A stretch of DNA of 40,353 nucleotides from Limnohabitans lacus. GTDB taxonomy: Bacteria > Pseudomonadota > Gammaproteobacteria > Burkholderiales > Burkholderiaceae_C. This document shows positions 21,447 to 29,942 of this stretch, one piece after another. Below the pieces are notes generated by a model. The model saw only the letters and a program-made list of their open reading frames with translations. It was not told where the DNA came from and did not search any database. The position numbers and the translations under genes were made by a program. The DNA lies in contig NZ_JASGBH010000014.1 of NCBI RefSeq assembly GCF_030053395.1, forward strand, positions 1 to 40,353, in the 5' to 3' direction. Numbering within the stretch: the stretch's first letter is position 1; the number at the start of each line of letters is the position of its first letter.

Positions 21447-22133
21447 ATGACCAGTCGACCTCGCGTACTCTCGAAATCGCCTACTCCTAGCCAAGTGCCG
21501 CCCTCACTCAACGAGGAAGCTTATCGCCTCATTGAAGAGATGATCGTGACTCTTGAACTCGCGCCGGGCAGCGTGGTGTCTGAGGCCATGCTCAGCGAAC
21601 GCATCGGCATTGGGCATACGCCGATCCGTGAAGCCTTGCAGCGTCTGGCGCGCGAACATCTTGTTCAGATCTTGCCCCGTCGCGGTGTGGTGGTCACCGC
21701 CATCGACGTGGGTCATCAACTCCAAATCCTAGAGACACGGCGCGAACTCGACCGCCTTATTGCTCGATCTGCAGCTACGCGTGCCACTCTGGCAGAGCGC
21801 GAGACCATGGCCGCCATTGCTCAGAACATGGAGACTGCTGTGAAGTCTGATGACCTTGTAGCATTCCTGAAATGGGACAATGAAATGAACAGGCAGTCAG
21901 CACACAGCGCTCGGAACATTGTGGCTGCTGCGGCCGTGTCCGCTCTGCACTCGGCCTCACGGCGTTTCTGGTTCTACCATCACCATGATCAAGTCAACGC
22001 GACACTGCGTCTGCACGTGGCCCTTGCACGTGCGATGGCCTCCGGCAAATCTGACAAGGCTGCCGAGGCAAGTGATCGGTTGATTGATGATCTTTTCGGT
22101 TTCGCCCACAGGACCCTGATTACCCGCACTTGA
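21447..22133 (+). CDS. GntR-family regulator, FCD (FadR) subfamily
   Basis: The 228-residue product has an N-terminal winged helix (NEEAYRLIEEMIVTLELAPGSVVSEAMLSERIGIGHTPIREALQRLAREHLV), the GntR signature. An FCD ligand-binding domain follows (ILETRRELDRLIARSAA, WDNEMNRQSAHSARN, RLHVALARAMASG) with Asp and His residues at positions that bind a metal in this subfamily. FCD regulators usually sense carboxylic acids and control the adjacent catabolic genes. I chose the ATG at 21447; a TTG six bases earlier is possible. It precedes two dioxygenase genes with a FadR-like operator between, so it most likely represses them. Confidence 0.88.
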   Translation: MTSRPRVLSKSPTPSQVPPSLNEEAYRLIEEMIVTLELAPGSVVSEAMLSERIGIGHTPIREALQRLAREHLVQILPRRGVVVTAIDVGHQLQILETRRELDRLIARSAATRATLAERETMAAIAQNMETAVKSDDLVAFLKWDNEMNRQSAHSARNIVAAAAVSALHSASRRFWFYHHHDQVNATLRLHVALARAMASGKSDKAAEASDRLIDDLFGFAHRTLITRT

Positions 22134-22157
22134 CAACTGGCATACCAGTCACATACC
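22130..22157 (+). promoter_or_regulatory. Promoter with FadR-like operator for the dioxygenase pair
   Basis: TTGACA (22130-22135) is followed directly by the palindrome ACTGG-CATA-CCAGT (22136-22149), then a weak -10 (CATACC, 22152-22157) at 16-bp spacing. The palindrome resembles the FadR consensus ACTGGTnnGACCAGT and lies in the promoter spacer, ideal for repression by the adjacent GntR protein. Confidence 0.55.
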
Positions 22158-22184
22158 ATGAACTCCTGTTTAAGGAGTTTGCCA

Positions 22185-23003
22185 GTGCGCCTCACCCATC
22201 TGCAGATCGAAACCTACCGCCGTGATGGATTTCTCACCCTTGATGGCCTTTTTTCTGCCCCTGAAGTAGCGGCCATGAGGGCCGAGCTTGAGCGAATTCA
22301 AGTGATCGACACCGATCACTTGGTGCGGGAAAAGGGAAGCAATATTGCCAAAACTATCTATCAGGTCCACGAGCAAGACGGCCCTACAGGTTCACCGGTG
22401 TTTCATGCCGTCTCGCGTACTTCACGTATGCTCGAGCCCGCACAGGAGCTGCTTTCCGAGCAGGAGCTCTACATCCATCACACCAAATGCAATTTGAAGA
22501 CCGCCATTGACGGTTCGGTGTGGGCGTGGCACCAGGACTACGGAACTTGGAAGCGAGATGGCATGCCTGAGGCACGTCCAACTACAGCGTTGGTCATGCT
22601 GGACGAGCCAACAGAAATGAACGGGTGCTTGTACTTCATTCCGGGCAGCCACAAAGAGGGCAATCTAGAGCCAGAATTCAACGACGCTACGGGCTACAAG
22701 TTTTATGTGACGCCGAAGGACAAGCTGCTAGAAATCATGGCTCGCAGCCCCGCACCGGTGGCGATCACTGGCAAGCCCGGCACCGTGGTGTTCTTTGACT
22801 GCAATATTCTGCACGCCTCGGGGCATAACTTGTCCCAGCACAATCGTTGGGCGATTTATGTGGTCTACAACCCGGTATCAAACCGGTGCAACGACGTTCC
22901 CAACCCACGTCCTGACTACGTACGGTCAACCAATACAAAACCACTCATCAAGGGAAGCGACCATATTTTCCCGCTTACAAGCTCGACGCAGGAAGCCAGA
23001 TGA
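22185..23003 (+). CDS. Phytanoyl-CoA dioxygenase (PhyH)-family Fe(II)/2-oxoglutarate oxygenase, first copy
   Basis: I chose the GTG at 22185 because TTAAGGAG stands seven bases upstream and the promoter's -10 overlaps the alternative ATG at 22158. The 272-residue product has the facial-triad residues of non-haem Fe(II)/2-oxoglutarate oxygenases. These are H116-x-D118 in WHQDYGTWKRDGMPE and H210 in NILHASGHNLS, with R221 as 2-oxoglutarate ligand. The WHQDYG region and the FIPGSHKEG motif resemble ectoine-hydroxylase-like PhyH proteins. The substrate is unknown; a hydroxylation of a small carboxylic acid, amine or amino acid is likely. Its stop overlaps the next start by four bases. Confidence 0.85.
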   Translation: MRLTHLQIETYRRDGFLTLDGLFSAPEVAAMRAELERIQVIDTDHLVREKGSNIAKTIYQVHEQDGPTGSPVFHAVSRTSRMLEPAQELLSEQELYIHHTKCNLKTAIDGSVWAWHQDYGTWKRDGMPEARPTTALVMLDEPTEMNGCLYFIPGSHKEGNLEPEFNDATGYKFYVTPKDKLLEIMARSPAPVAITGKPGTVVFFDCNILHASGHNLSQHNRWAIYVVYNPVSNRCNDVPNPRPDYVRSTNTKPLIKGSDHIFPLTSSTQEAR

Positions 23004-23866
23004 ATACCCGCCATCAACGCATCCTTTCCCTTGAGCAGATCGGGGACTACCGCGATACGGGTTATCTCAATCTCCGTCAGGTACTTGATCCCAAATTGCT
23101 TGCGAGGCTGATCGCGACCACTGAGCGACTGTACGATGAGGGCCGATCACTCCAGCAAAAGTCAAAACATTACGACCTAGAGCCTGCGCATACCGCCCTT
23201 GCGCCACGTATCAGGCGTATCTCCAGCCCAACCGAACTAGATTCGGTGTATGTTGAAGCCGCTTTCGATTCGATCCTGGGTGACATCGCCGCAGACCTGC
23301 TTGGTGGAGCGGTCAAGTTTTACCACTCGAAGATCAATTTCAAACTGCCTCATGGAGGTGCAGAGATTGGCTGGCATCAGGACTGGCCGGTGTTTCCTCA
23401 CACCAACACCAATCTTGTCGCTCTGAGCGTACCTTTGAATCCGTCCCGCGCCATCAATGGCTGCCTTCAGACGATCCCCGGCAGCCACAAGTTGGGGCCG
23501 CGCAGTCATTGGGAAAACGGCATCTATAAACTCAATTGCAACCACACGATGACGCGGGAAGACTTTGAGAACGTAGTCGACAATGAGCTGGATGTGGGAG
23601 ATGTGGTGGCACATCACGGCCTCGCAGTGCACGGCTCCAGTCAAAATCGCTCGGATACCTTGCGCACGACCTACATCATTCAGTACGCCGCTGCTGACTC
23701 ATTCGCCTATACCGCACCCGTTGTAGACAGCATCCATCGCAACCAGATGGTCAGGGGCGAGCCGGCTACTCATGCACGCGTGGAAACTGGAATCATTGAA
23801 TTACCGCCGGATTTCTCGGCGGGATATTCAGGCATATACGCTTTGCAGACGGCCGGGAAGAACTAG
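23000..23866 (+). CDS. Phytanoyl-CoA dioxygenase (PhyH)-family oxygenase, second copy
   Basis: The 288-residue protein is a distant paralogue of the preceding enzyme. It has H126-x-D128 (GWHQDWPVFPH), H211 (LAVHGSSQN) and R222 (TLRTTYIIQYA), the complete Fe(II)/2-oxoglutarate set. TIPGSHKLGP parallels the PGSHK motif of its partner. The ATGA overlap with the upstream gene indicates translational coupling and a functional pair, perhaps sequential oxidation of one substrate or a heteromeric enzyme. No transporter or other catabolic gene is in the cassette. Degraded repeat sequence follows the stop. Confidence 0.85.
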   Translation: MNTRHQRILSLEQIGDYRDTGYLNLRQVLDPKLLARLIATTERLYDEGRSLQQKSKHYDLEPAHTALAPRIRRISSPTELDSVYVEAAFDSILGDIAADLLGGAVKFYHSKINFKLPHGGAEIGWHQDWPVFPHTNTNLVALSVPLNPSRAINGCLQTIPGSHKLGPRSHWENGIYKLNCNHTMTREDFENVVDNELDVGDVVAHHGLAVHGSSQNRSDTLRTTYIIQYAAADSFAYTAPVVDSIHRNQMVRGEPATHARVETGIIELPPDFSAGYSGIYALQTAGKN

Positions 23867-24244
23867 GGCTTTTCGATAAGTACATCGGTGGAGCCACTTC
23901 CAGCAATGATTGAAGCACCCGACCCATTACGGCCATCAACTCTAGGTGCCATAACGGCATAATTGCAGCGATAGCGACCTAACGAACTCAAGGGCTTGAT
24001 TCATGGTGCCTGGTAAAAGCCGTCACTGATTCACCCTGCAATGCTGTGACACCAACGACCGGTTTCGAAGGAACTGCAGTCGTCCTACCTAGCTAGTTAG
24101 CAGACCGCACTGAAAAATCGTGGGTGAAAGTCCGCTGCTCGAACCGGTGAACTCACCCTCTCGACCCCAAGCAGTCGGTGAGCAGCGTTTGCTGCATGTC
24201 CGCCTTTCAATTCATCGATACGGCAGTTGTGTAACGGTAGGCTT
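23867..24244. other. Intergenic repeat debris after the dioxygenase cassette
   Basis: No intact gene seen. It shares CAGCGATAGCG (23966-23976) and GACCGGTTTC (24057-24066) with the region before the GntR gene. It probably contains the worn right side of the accessory cassette. I could not find a second tRNA-Leu-derived repeat here. Confidence 0.35.
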
Positions 24245-25153
24245 CTAATTCTTTTTACGATGGACAGCAACCATCACCTTCGCAATCGCTTCGAACTCGG
24301 CCGAGTGGGCGGATGTGGCGCGAGTCACCAATGCAATTACCCGCTTGGGGGCAGGGTTTGCCAGAGGCATTGCTTTGAGCGATAGATTTTGAAGAAGGCC
24401 GCTCTTGATCGCCATCTCCGGCAGTAAGGCCACGCCCATGCCTGAGGCGACCATCTGAACCAGCGTCAGTAGACTGGTGGCTTCCATTCCGTCCACACTG
24501 GCAACCTCTGCCGTCCGGCAGGCCTGCAGAGCGTGGTCGCGCAGGCAATGCCCTTCCTCGAGCAGCAGCAACCGCTCCGTCCATGCGCTGCTGAGCTGGA
24601 TCGCTTTGCCGGTGATGGCGGGGTCTTGCTCTCGTCCCACCAGCCAGAACTTGTCCTTGTAGAGCGGTTGCACGCGCAGGTCATCCGTGTCGTAGGGCAG
24701 TGCGATCAGTGCGAAGTCCAGCTGGCGGTCGCGCAGCCGCTCCAGCAGATGGGCGGTCAGGTCTTCGCGCAAGGCCAACTGCAGCTGCGGGAATTTCTCG
24801 CGAAGGGCGGGCATGACAGTCGGCAGCACAAATGGGGCAATGGTGGGGATCACACCCAGGCGCAGCTGCCCTTGCATGGGTCGTGACGCGTCCGATGCAA
24901 AGTCGCTCAGGTCTTCGGCAGCAGCCAGCACCTGCCGCGCACGGGCCACCACCTCTTTGCCTACCGCCGTCAGCGCCACGGTCTGTTTGTCCCTCTCCAC
25001 CAGTTGCACACCCAGGGTGGATTCGAGTTCCTTGAGTCCCGTGCTCAGGGTGGACTGGCTCACAAAACTCGCTTCGGCTGCGCGGGTGAAGTTCAGGTGC
25101 TCGGCCAGGGCCAGCAGGTAGCGCAGTTGTCTCAGAGAGGGCAGGGCAGCCAT
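24245..25153 (-). CDS. oxyR: Hydrogen-peroxide sensor OxyR (LysR family)
   Basis: The 302-residue protein has a LysR helix-turn-helix (RQLRYLLALAEHLNFTRAAEASFVSQSTLSTGLKELE). In the effector domain it has the OxyR redox pair Cys203 and Cys212 in LLEEGHCLRDHALQAC, the same spacing as Cys199/Cys208 of E. coli. Oxidation to a disulfide switches it to activation of peroxide-defence genes. It is divergent from the rubrerythrin operon and shares about 130 bp with it, so direct control is expected. Confidence 0.92.
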   Translation of the reverse strand: MAALPSLRQLRYLLALAEHLNFTRAAEASFVSQSTLSTGLKELESTLGVQLVERDKQTVALTAVGKEVVARARQVLAAAEDLSDFASDASRPMQGQLRLGVIPTIAPFVLPTVMPALREKFPQLQLALREDLTAHLLERLRDRQLDFALIALPYDTDDLRVQPLYKDKFWLVGREQDPAITGKAIQLSSAWTERLLLLEEGHCLRDHALQACRTAEVASVDGMEATSLLTLVQMVASGMGVALLPEMAIKSGLLQNLSLKAMPLANPAPKRVIALVTRATSAHSAEFEAIAKVMVAVHRKKN

Positions 25154-25177
25154 GGTCGGGTTCCTTGGGGCTTTGTT

Positions 25178-25192
25178 ATCTGAATTTTAGAT
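25178..25192. promoter_or_regulatory. Putative LysR/OxyR binding site
   Basis: ATCT-n7-AGAT, a T-N11-A type inverted repeat, lies in the oxyR / rubrerythrin intergenic region. A second A/T-rich palindrome (ATTGATTCAAT) begins at its edge, compatible with the extended OxyR footprint. Assignment is by pattern only. Confidence 0.35.
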
Positions 25193-25285
25193 TGATTCAA
25201 TTGAAATTATGCGTTGGACCGATTGATCGCCGAAATCCACAATTCATCCCATCGCAACACATCTTCACCACCAAGGAGCTTAAAA

Positions 25286-25759
25286 ATGGCACGTCCCGAA
25301 ATCAAAACCTGGCAGAACCTCGAAGCCGCATTCGCGGGCGAATCGATGGCCCACATCAAGTACCGTTACTTCGCCAAGCTGGCCCGCGCCGCAGGCGACG
25401 AAGACACGGCCCGCATCTTCGAGCAGACCGCTGATCAGGAAGTGATGCACGCCTTTGGTCACCTCGACCTGCTCTACCCCGCGGCCGACATCACCCCCGC
25501 CAAGGCATTGCAGATCGCCATCGAGGGCGAGACCTACGAGTACAGCGAGATGTACCCCGGTTTCCGCCAGACGGCGGTCGAAGAAGGCAACGCTGCGGCC
25601 GTGGCCGAGATCGACGAGCAGATCAGCGAGTCGAAAGAACACGCCGGCCAGTTTAAGGCCGTGCTCGAAAAAGCTGCCAAGCGCTTTGCCGCACTGGCCA
25701 AGGTGGAAGAGCGCCATGCCAACCACTACCAGAAGGCCCTCGACGCCATCCAGGCCTGA
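25286..25759 (+). CDS. Rubrerythrin-family diiron peroxidase
   Basis: The 157-residue protein is a four-helix ferritin-like protein with the diiron ligands E19 (AGESMAH), E52-x-x-H55 (EVMHAFGH) and E141/E142-x-H144 (EERHANHY). It lacks the C-terminal rubredoxin domain of classical rubrerythrin; a separate rubredoxin is encoded 46 bp downstream. Rubrerythrins reduce hydrogen peroxide with electrons from rubredoxin. AAGGAG lies upstream of the ATG at 25286. First gene of a four-gene operon next to oxyR. Confidence 0.9.
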   Translation: MARPEIKTWQNLEAAFAGESMAHIKYRYFAKLARAAGDEDTARIFEQTADQEVMHAFGHLDLLYPAADITPAKALQIAIEGETYEYSEMYPGFRQTAVEEGNAAAVAEIDEQISESKEHAGQFKAVLEKAAKRFAALAKVEERHANHYQKALDAIQA

Positions 25760-25805
25760 GCCTTTCTTTTACCTCATTTCACATTCTTAAATTCTGGAGA
25801 ACACC

Positions 25806-25973
25806 ATGAAAGTCTGGCAATGCATTGTGTGCGGTTTCATCTACGACGAAGCCCAAGGTATCCCTGAAGACGGCATCGCTGCCGGCACTCGTTTTGAAGA
25901 CATTCCCGAAGACTGGGAATGCCCCGATTGCGGCGTGGCCAAGGCCGACTTCGAAATGGTTGAGATTGGTTGA
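25806..25973 (+). CDS. Rubredoxin
   Basis: The 55-residue protein carries the Fe(Cys)4 ligands C6/C9 (CIVCG) and C39/C42 (CPDCG) in the standard rubredoxin frame ([19 protein letters not shown]). It should shuttle electrons from the reductase encoded next to the rubrerythrin encoded before it. TGGAGA precedes the ATG. Confidence 0.95.
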   Translation: MKVWQCIVCGFIYDEAQGIPEDGIAAGTRFEDIPEDWECPDCGVAKADFEMVEIG

Positions 25974-25990
25974 ACGAGCAGGAGCCCTGG

Positions 25991-27148
25991 ATGATTGCAC
26001 CCGCTCAAAACCTGGTGATCGTGGGTTCGGGCCTGGCCGCCTGGACGGTGGTGCGCGAGTTGCGCAAACTCGATGCCCACACCTCCATCACCCTCGTGAC
26101 CCGCGACAACGGCGACTTATACAGCAAGCCCATGTTGTCCAATGCCCTGAGCAGCGGCAAAACCGCAGCCCAGCTGGTCAGCACCACGAGTGCTGCCATG
26201 GCAGAGCAACACGGGGTCAAGTTGATGGCGCACACCGAGGTGACGGCGATTGATCCGGTGGCCTGCACCATCAGTACAAGTCAGGGTACGGTGGCTTACA
26301 GCCGCCTGGTGCTGGCCCTGGGGGCGGACGCGGTGCGCCTGCCTTTGCAGGGTGACGCCGCAGATCGGGTGCTCTCGGTCAACGATTTGCAGGATTACGC
26401 TGCATTCCGAGAGCGGCTCCAAGGTGCTCGCCGCGTCACGGTCATCGGCGCTGGCCTCATTGGCTGTGAATTCGCCAATGACCTTGTCGCGGCTGGCTAC
26501 GAAGTGGACGTGGTCGACCCGGGCACCCAGCCCCTGGGGCGCTTGCTGCCACCCGAAGCTGGCGACCTGCTGCAGCGTGCACTGAGCGACGCAGGTGTCC
26601 GCTTTCACTGGGGCTCGTCAGTGCAGGCCGTTCATGCGCAGCCCGGAGACTTGCAGCTTGAACTGGCAAACGGCCAACGTCTGGGCACGGATGTGGTGCT
26701 GTCGGCTGTGGGTCTGCGCCCGCGCACCGCGCTGGCACAAGCAGCCGGACTGCAAACGGCGCAAGGCATTGTCGTCAACCGCCAGTTGCAGACTAGCCAG
26801 CCAGACATTTATGCCCTGGGCGATGTGGCCGAAGTCGAGGGACGCAGCCTGCCCTACGTCATGCCGCTCATGCAGGCGGCGCGCACGCTGGCCGCGCACC
26901 TGGCGGGGCAGGCTGCATGCCTGCGCTACCCGGCCATGCCGGTGGTCGTCAAAACTCCGGCACTGCCGGTGGTGGTGTCGCCACCGGCCTCGGGTGTGGC
27001 AGGCCAGTGGCAGATCGAGACGAGCACCGATGGGGTGGATGCCCGCTTTGTGGGCCACGATGGCACTCTGCTGGGATTCGCCCTGGCAGGCCAGGCTACA
27101 ACGAACAAAACTGCTTTGCAGAAAAGCTTGCCAGCGCTGCTGGCGTGA
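25991..27148 (+). CDS. FAD-dependent NADH:rubredoxin reductase
   Basis: The 385-residue flavoprotein has an FAD-binding motif near the N-terminus (LVIVGSGLAAWTVVREL). It also has a central NAD(P)H-binding motif (RVTVIGAGLIGCEFANDL), the second FAD motif (QPDIYALGDVAEV) and a C-terminal rubredoxin-reductase domain. It is of the AlkT/RubB type and should reduce the adjacent rubredoxin with NADH. I chose the ATG at 25991 with AGGAG six bases upstream; a TTG at 25970 overlapping the rubredoxin stop is the alternative. Confidence 0.9.
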   Translation: MIAPAQNLVIVGSGLAAWTVVRELRKLDAHTSITLVTRDNGDLYSKPMLSNALSSGKTAAQLVSTTSAAMAEQHGVKLMAHTEVTAIDPVACTISTSQGTVAYSRLVLALGADAVRLPLQGDAADRVLSVNDLQDYAAFRERLQGARRVTVIGAGLIGCEFANDLVAAGYEVDVVDPGTQPLGRLLPPEAGDLLQRALSDAGVRFHWGSSVQAVHAQPGDLQLELANGQRLGTDVVLSAVGLRPRTALAQAAGLQTAQGIVVNRQLQTSQPDIYALGDVAEVEGRSLPYVMPLMQAARTLAAHLAGQAACLRYPAMPVVVKTPALPVVVSPPASGVAGQWQIETSTDGVDARFVGHDGTLLGFALAGQATTNKTALQKSLPALLA

Positions 27149-27182
27149 ATTGATTTTTTAACCCCTGAAATGGAGAAATGAC

Positions 27183-27611
27183 ATGACCACGAAACTCGAC
27201 AAAGTCCTCTACACCGCCAAGGCACGTACGACCGGAGGCCGCGATGGCCGCGCCGTGTCCGACGACGGCTTGCTTGATGTGAAACTCGCTCCGCCAAAGG
27301 AACTGGGTGGCATGGGCGGCGCGACCAACCCCGAGCAGCTGTTTGCGGCGGGCTACTCGGCCTGCTTCATGGGCGCACTCAAGCATGTGGCCGGCATGAA
27401 GAAGGTAGCCGTGCCTGCTGATGCCAGCATTGAAGCCAGTGTGGACATCGGCCCGATCTCCCAGGGCTTCGGCATTGCCGTGCAGATGACCATCAACCTG
27501 CCGGGGCTGGACCGTGCGGTGGCGCAGGACTTGGTGGATACAGCGCACCAGGTGTGCCCGTATTCGAACGCGACGCGCGGCAACATCGTGGTCGATCTGA
27601 CCTTAGGGTGA
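27183..27611 (+). CDS. ohr: Organic hydroperoxide resistance protein Ohr
   Basis: The 142-residue OsmC-fold protein has the catalytic Cys61 (YSACFMGAL) and resolving Cys124 (VCPYSNATRGN) with Arg20 (TGGRDGR), the Ohr arrangement. Ohr reduces organic hydroperoxides using lipoylated proteins. Usually controlled by the MarR-type OhrR; here it is the last gene of an OxyR-adjacent operon and no ohrR is near. GGAGAA precedes the ATG. Confidence 0.93.
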   Translation: MTTKLDKVLYTAKARTTGGRDGRAVSDDGLLDVKLAPPKELGGMGGATNPEQLFAAGYSACFMGALKHVAGMKKVAVPADASIEASVDIGPISQGFGIAVQMTINLPGLDRAVAQDLVDTAHQVCPYSNATRGNIVVDLTLG

Positions 27612-27818
27612 TCTGCCGATCCTCAGGCGTGCACTGAGCAAGGAGTACCGTGCCTTGAGTCGCTGTTCGCCCCAGAACGGACTTCCAGGACGAGCATGCC
27701 GGCGACCGCTTCTGGCCGGTAGCAGCCAGCAGGTCTGAGCCAACGATAGTTCCCGTTGCGACGCCGATATCCTCAGCTGCCAGCCTGTGGCCTGTCGGTA
27801 TGCGTTAAGAACCAAGGG

Positions 27819-27835
27819 ACCGCAGAGGTCCCCCG
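27819..27835. terminator. Weak hairpin after the carboxypeptidase gene
   Basis: GGGACC-GCAGA-GGTCCC lies about 30 bp beyond the stop of the minus-strand carboxypeptidase gene, without a clear T-run. Otherwise the 250 bp between ohr and that gene hold no recognisable feature. Confidence 0.35.
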
Positions 27836-27862
27836 CGTCAGCCCTCCGCTGCGTTCAAGCCA

Positions 27863-29194
27863 TCACTTGCCGAACCACTTGGCCACGTACTGCCATGTGC
27901 GCAGCAACAGACCGGCGCGCTCCACATCGGCCTGCGCCACGAGCGGGGTTTCGCCCAGCGGCTTGCCGTTCGAGGTGGCGACCACCTTGCCGACCACGGC
28001 GCCCTTGGCCACGGGCGCTTCCAGGCCCGGTTTCAGTTCCACCGTGGCCTGCACCTGCTGGCCGCGTGGCACGGTAAGCATCCATGGCGCGCCCAGGACC
28101 GCACCCACGGTGTCGGCCTTGCCAAAGCTCACCTTGGCCGTTGTGACCACTGCACCTGGCTGGATCGGGACAGCTTTTTCGAAGCTGCCAAAGCCCCAGC
28201 CGAGCAGCGTGCGCGTGTGGTCGGCTCGTGCCTGTGCGCTGTGGGTGTTGAGGATGACCGAGATCAAGCGCATATCGTTGCGCTTGGACGAAGTGACCAG
28301 GCAATAACCGGCCTCAGCGGTGTGGCCGGTCTTGAGGCCGTCCACAGTGGGGTCGGTGTAGAGCAGGGCGTTGCGGTTGCCTTGCTTGATGCCGTTGTAT
28401 TTGAAATCGTGTTCGGCGTAGATGGGGTAGTACTCGGCGCTGTCGCGAATGATGGCGCGCGCCAGTATGGCGAGGTCACGCGCGGAGGACTTGTGCTCCG
28501 GATCGGGCAGACCCGTAGGGTTGACGAACTGGGTGTACGTCATACCAAGGCGCTGGGCCTCGGCGTTCATCAGCTTGGCAAAGCCGGCCTCTGAACCGGC
28601 CATGTGTTCGGCAATCGCTTTGGAGGCATCGTTGCCTGACTGGATGACAATGCCGCGCAGGATGTCAATGACGGTGGCCTGGCTATTGAGCGGCAGGTAC
28701 ATGCACGACTCGGTGCCCGAACCGCGGCACCAGGCGTTCTGGCTGACTGTGACCAGATCGGTCTGCTTGAGCTTGCCTGAGCGCAGCGCTTGCTCGACGA
28801 TGTAGCTGGTCATCATCTTGGTCAGCGATGCGGGGGGCAGCGGCTCGTCGGCGTTGGCCGAAGCCAGCACCTCGCCGGAGTCAAAGTCCATCAGCAGCCA
28901 GGCCTTGGCAGGCAGCGCCGGCGGGTTGTCGGCCAGGGCCGTCTGGGCGGCCAGAGGCGGCAGGGCGTTTGCAGAGGCTGCGGCGGCCGCAGCCTTTTTG
29001 TGCGCTGCAGGCTTGGCGGCAGCGGGGTGTTTGGCCGCGAAGGACGCCGAGCTGGGCAACAGGGTGCCCACAGCGATGGCCAGGGCGATGGGGAGAAGAG
29101 AGAAAGTCTTGGCTTGCAGGGTGTGGTTCGGTAGAGCATCGATTGTCGCGGATTGGGGGCGGGTTTCTTGGGATGGCTGCCGATTGGCAGTCAC
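27863..29194 (-). CDS. D-alanyl-D-alanine carboxypeptidase (PBP5/6 type)
   Basis: The 443-residue penicillin-binding protein has the three active-site motifs S123-L-T-K126 (PPASLTKMM), S186-G-N188 (VIQSGNDA) and K288-T-G290 (DGLKTGHTAEAG). It also has the C-terminal PBP5 domain and an amphipathic helix at the very end (VERAGLLLRTWQYVAKWFGK) for membrane anchoring. The signal peptide (LLPIALAIAVGTLLPSSASFA) is preceded by about 30 residues from a GTG start at 29194, so the true start may be further downstream. It trims the terminal D-Ala from peptidoglycan pentapeptides. An Ala/Lys-rich linker (about 55-80) precedes the catalytic domain. Transcribed away from ohr's end and next to the FabR-like gene. 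Confidence 0.9.
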   Translation of the reverse strand: MTANRQPSQETRPQSATIDALPNHTLQAKTFSLLPIALAIAVGTLLPSSASFAAKHPAAAKPAAHKKAAAAAASANALPPLAAQTALADNPPALPAKAWLLMDFDSGEVLASANADEPLPPASLTKMMTSYIVEQALRSGKLKQTDLVTVSQNAWCRGSGTESCMYLPLNSQATVIDILRGIVIQSGNDASKAIAEHMAGSEAGFAKLMNAEAQRLGMTYTQFVNPTGLPDPEHKSSARDLAILARAIIRDSAEYYPIYAEHDFKYNGIKQGNRNALLYTDPTVDGLKTGHTAEAGYCLVTSSKRNDMRLISVILNTHSAQARADHTRTLLGWGFGSFEKAVPIQPGAVVTTAKVSFGKADTVGAVLGAPWMLTVPRGQQVQATVELKPGLEAPVAKGAVVGKVVATSNGKPLGETPLVAQADVERAGLLLRTWQYVAKWFGK

Positions 29195-29201
29195 CGCCGC
29201 T

Positions 29202-29879
29202 TCAGCGCCGCTCTGCCTCGCGCCAGCTGGCCGCGCCCAGCAAGATGATCTGCAACTGCTGCACGAAGTCCTGCACCATCGCCTGCTCGGACTGAGGCTC
29301 GTCGGCGGGCAGATCCAGAACCTCGGGGGCGGCGGCCAGCAGGGTGTTGACCATCAGGCCGCAGACCATGTGCAGGCTGGCCTGCGACAGGCCCTGGTAG
29401 GCCTCCAGCGGCGCCAGGTCGCGTGCCGTGTCGTCCACAAAACGCTGCACCTCGTGGCGGATCGCCAGCCGCAGCACCCGGCTGCCACCCGCGCGCTCGC
29501 TCGAGATGAAGCGGAACAGCACCCGGTTGTCGCGCACGTACTGCAGGTACACCTGCACCGACTGGCGCACCACGCTGGTCTGGGCCGAACTCGGCTGGCG
29601 CGCCTGGCGCAGCAGGCCGCGAAGCGTGGCCCCCACCTCGTCCACCAGGCTCAGGCCCAGCTCGTCTGGGCTGCGAAAGTGCCGGTAAAACGCATTGGGC
29701 ACCATGCCGGCCTCGCGCGCGATCTCGCGGATGCCCAGGCTGGTGAAGCTGCGTCCCTCGCCGATCAACCGCAGCGCGGCCTGCACCAGGCTTTGGCGGG
29801 TCAGGTCCTTGCGGTCTTGCCGGCTCAGCGGCGGCTCGGGCGTGGCGGGGGCGGGGGTGTCGGGACGGGCGTTCGGCAT
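29202..29879 (-). CDS. FabR-like TetR-family repressor
   Basis: The 225-residue protein has a TetR helix-turn-helix (RQSLVQAALRLIGEGRSFTSLGIREIAREAGMVPNAFYRHFRSPDELGLSLVDE). Its following segment (LLRQARQ, VRDNRVLFRFISSERAGGSRVLRLAIRHEVQRFVDD) closely parallels E. coli FabR. FabR senses acyl-CoA/acyl-ACP and represses unsaturated fatty-acid genes. Here it is divergent from a beta-oxidation operon with a perfect palindrome between, so it probably controls that operon. I chose the ATG at 29879; a longer in-frame extension would overlap the divergent gene. Confidence 0.85.
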   Translation of the reverse strand: MPNARPDTPAPATPEPPLSRQDRKDLTRQSLVQAALRLIGEGRSFTSLGIREIAREAGMVPNAFYRHFRSPDELGLSLVDEVGATLRGLLRQARQPSSAQTSVVRQSVQVYLQYVRDNRVLFRFISSERAGGSRVLRLAIRHEVQRFVDDTARDLAPLEAYQGLSQASLHMVCGLMVNTLLAAAPEVLDLPADEPQSEQAMVQDFVQQLQIILLGAASWREAERR

Positions 29880-29907
29880 GGACGGATTTGGCGGTTTGGG
29901 TTTTTCG

Positions 29908-29923
29908 GTGTACGATCGTACAC
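29908..29923. promoter_or_regulatory. 16-bp palindromic operator for the FabR-like repressor
   Basis: GTGTACGATCGTACAC is a perfect palindrome located 19 bp before the start of the beta-oxidation operon and 28 bp before the divergent repressor start. The GTAC-containing half-sites resemble known FabR operators. Confidence 0.75.
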
Positions 29924-29942
29924 AAACAAAGGAGCCCTGTCC

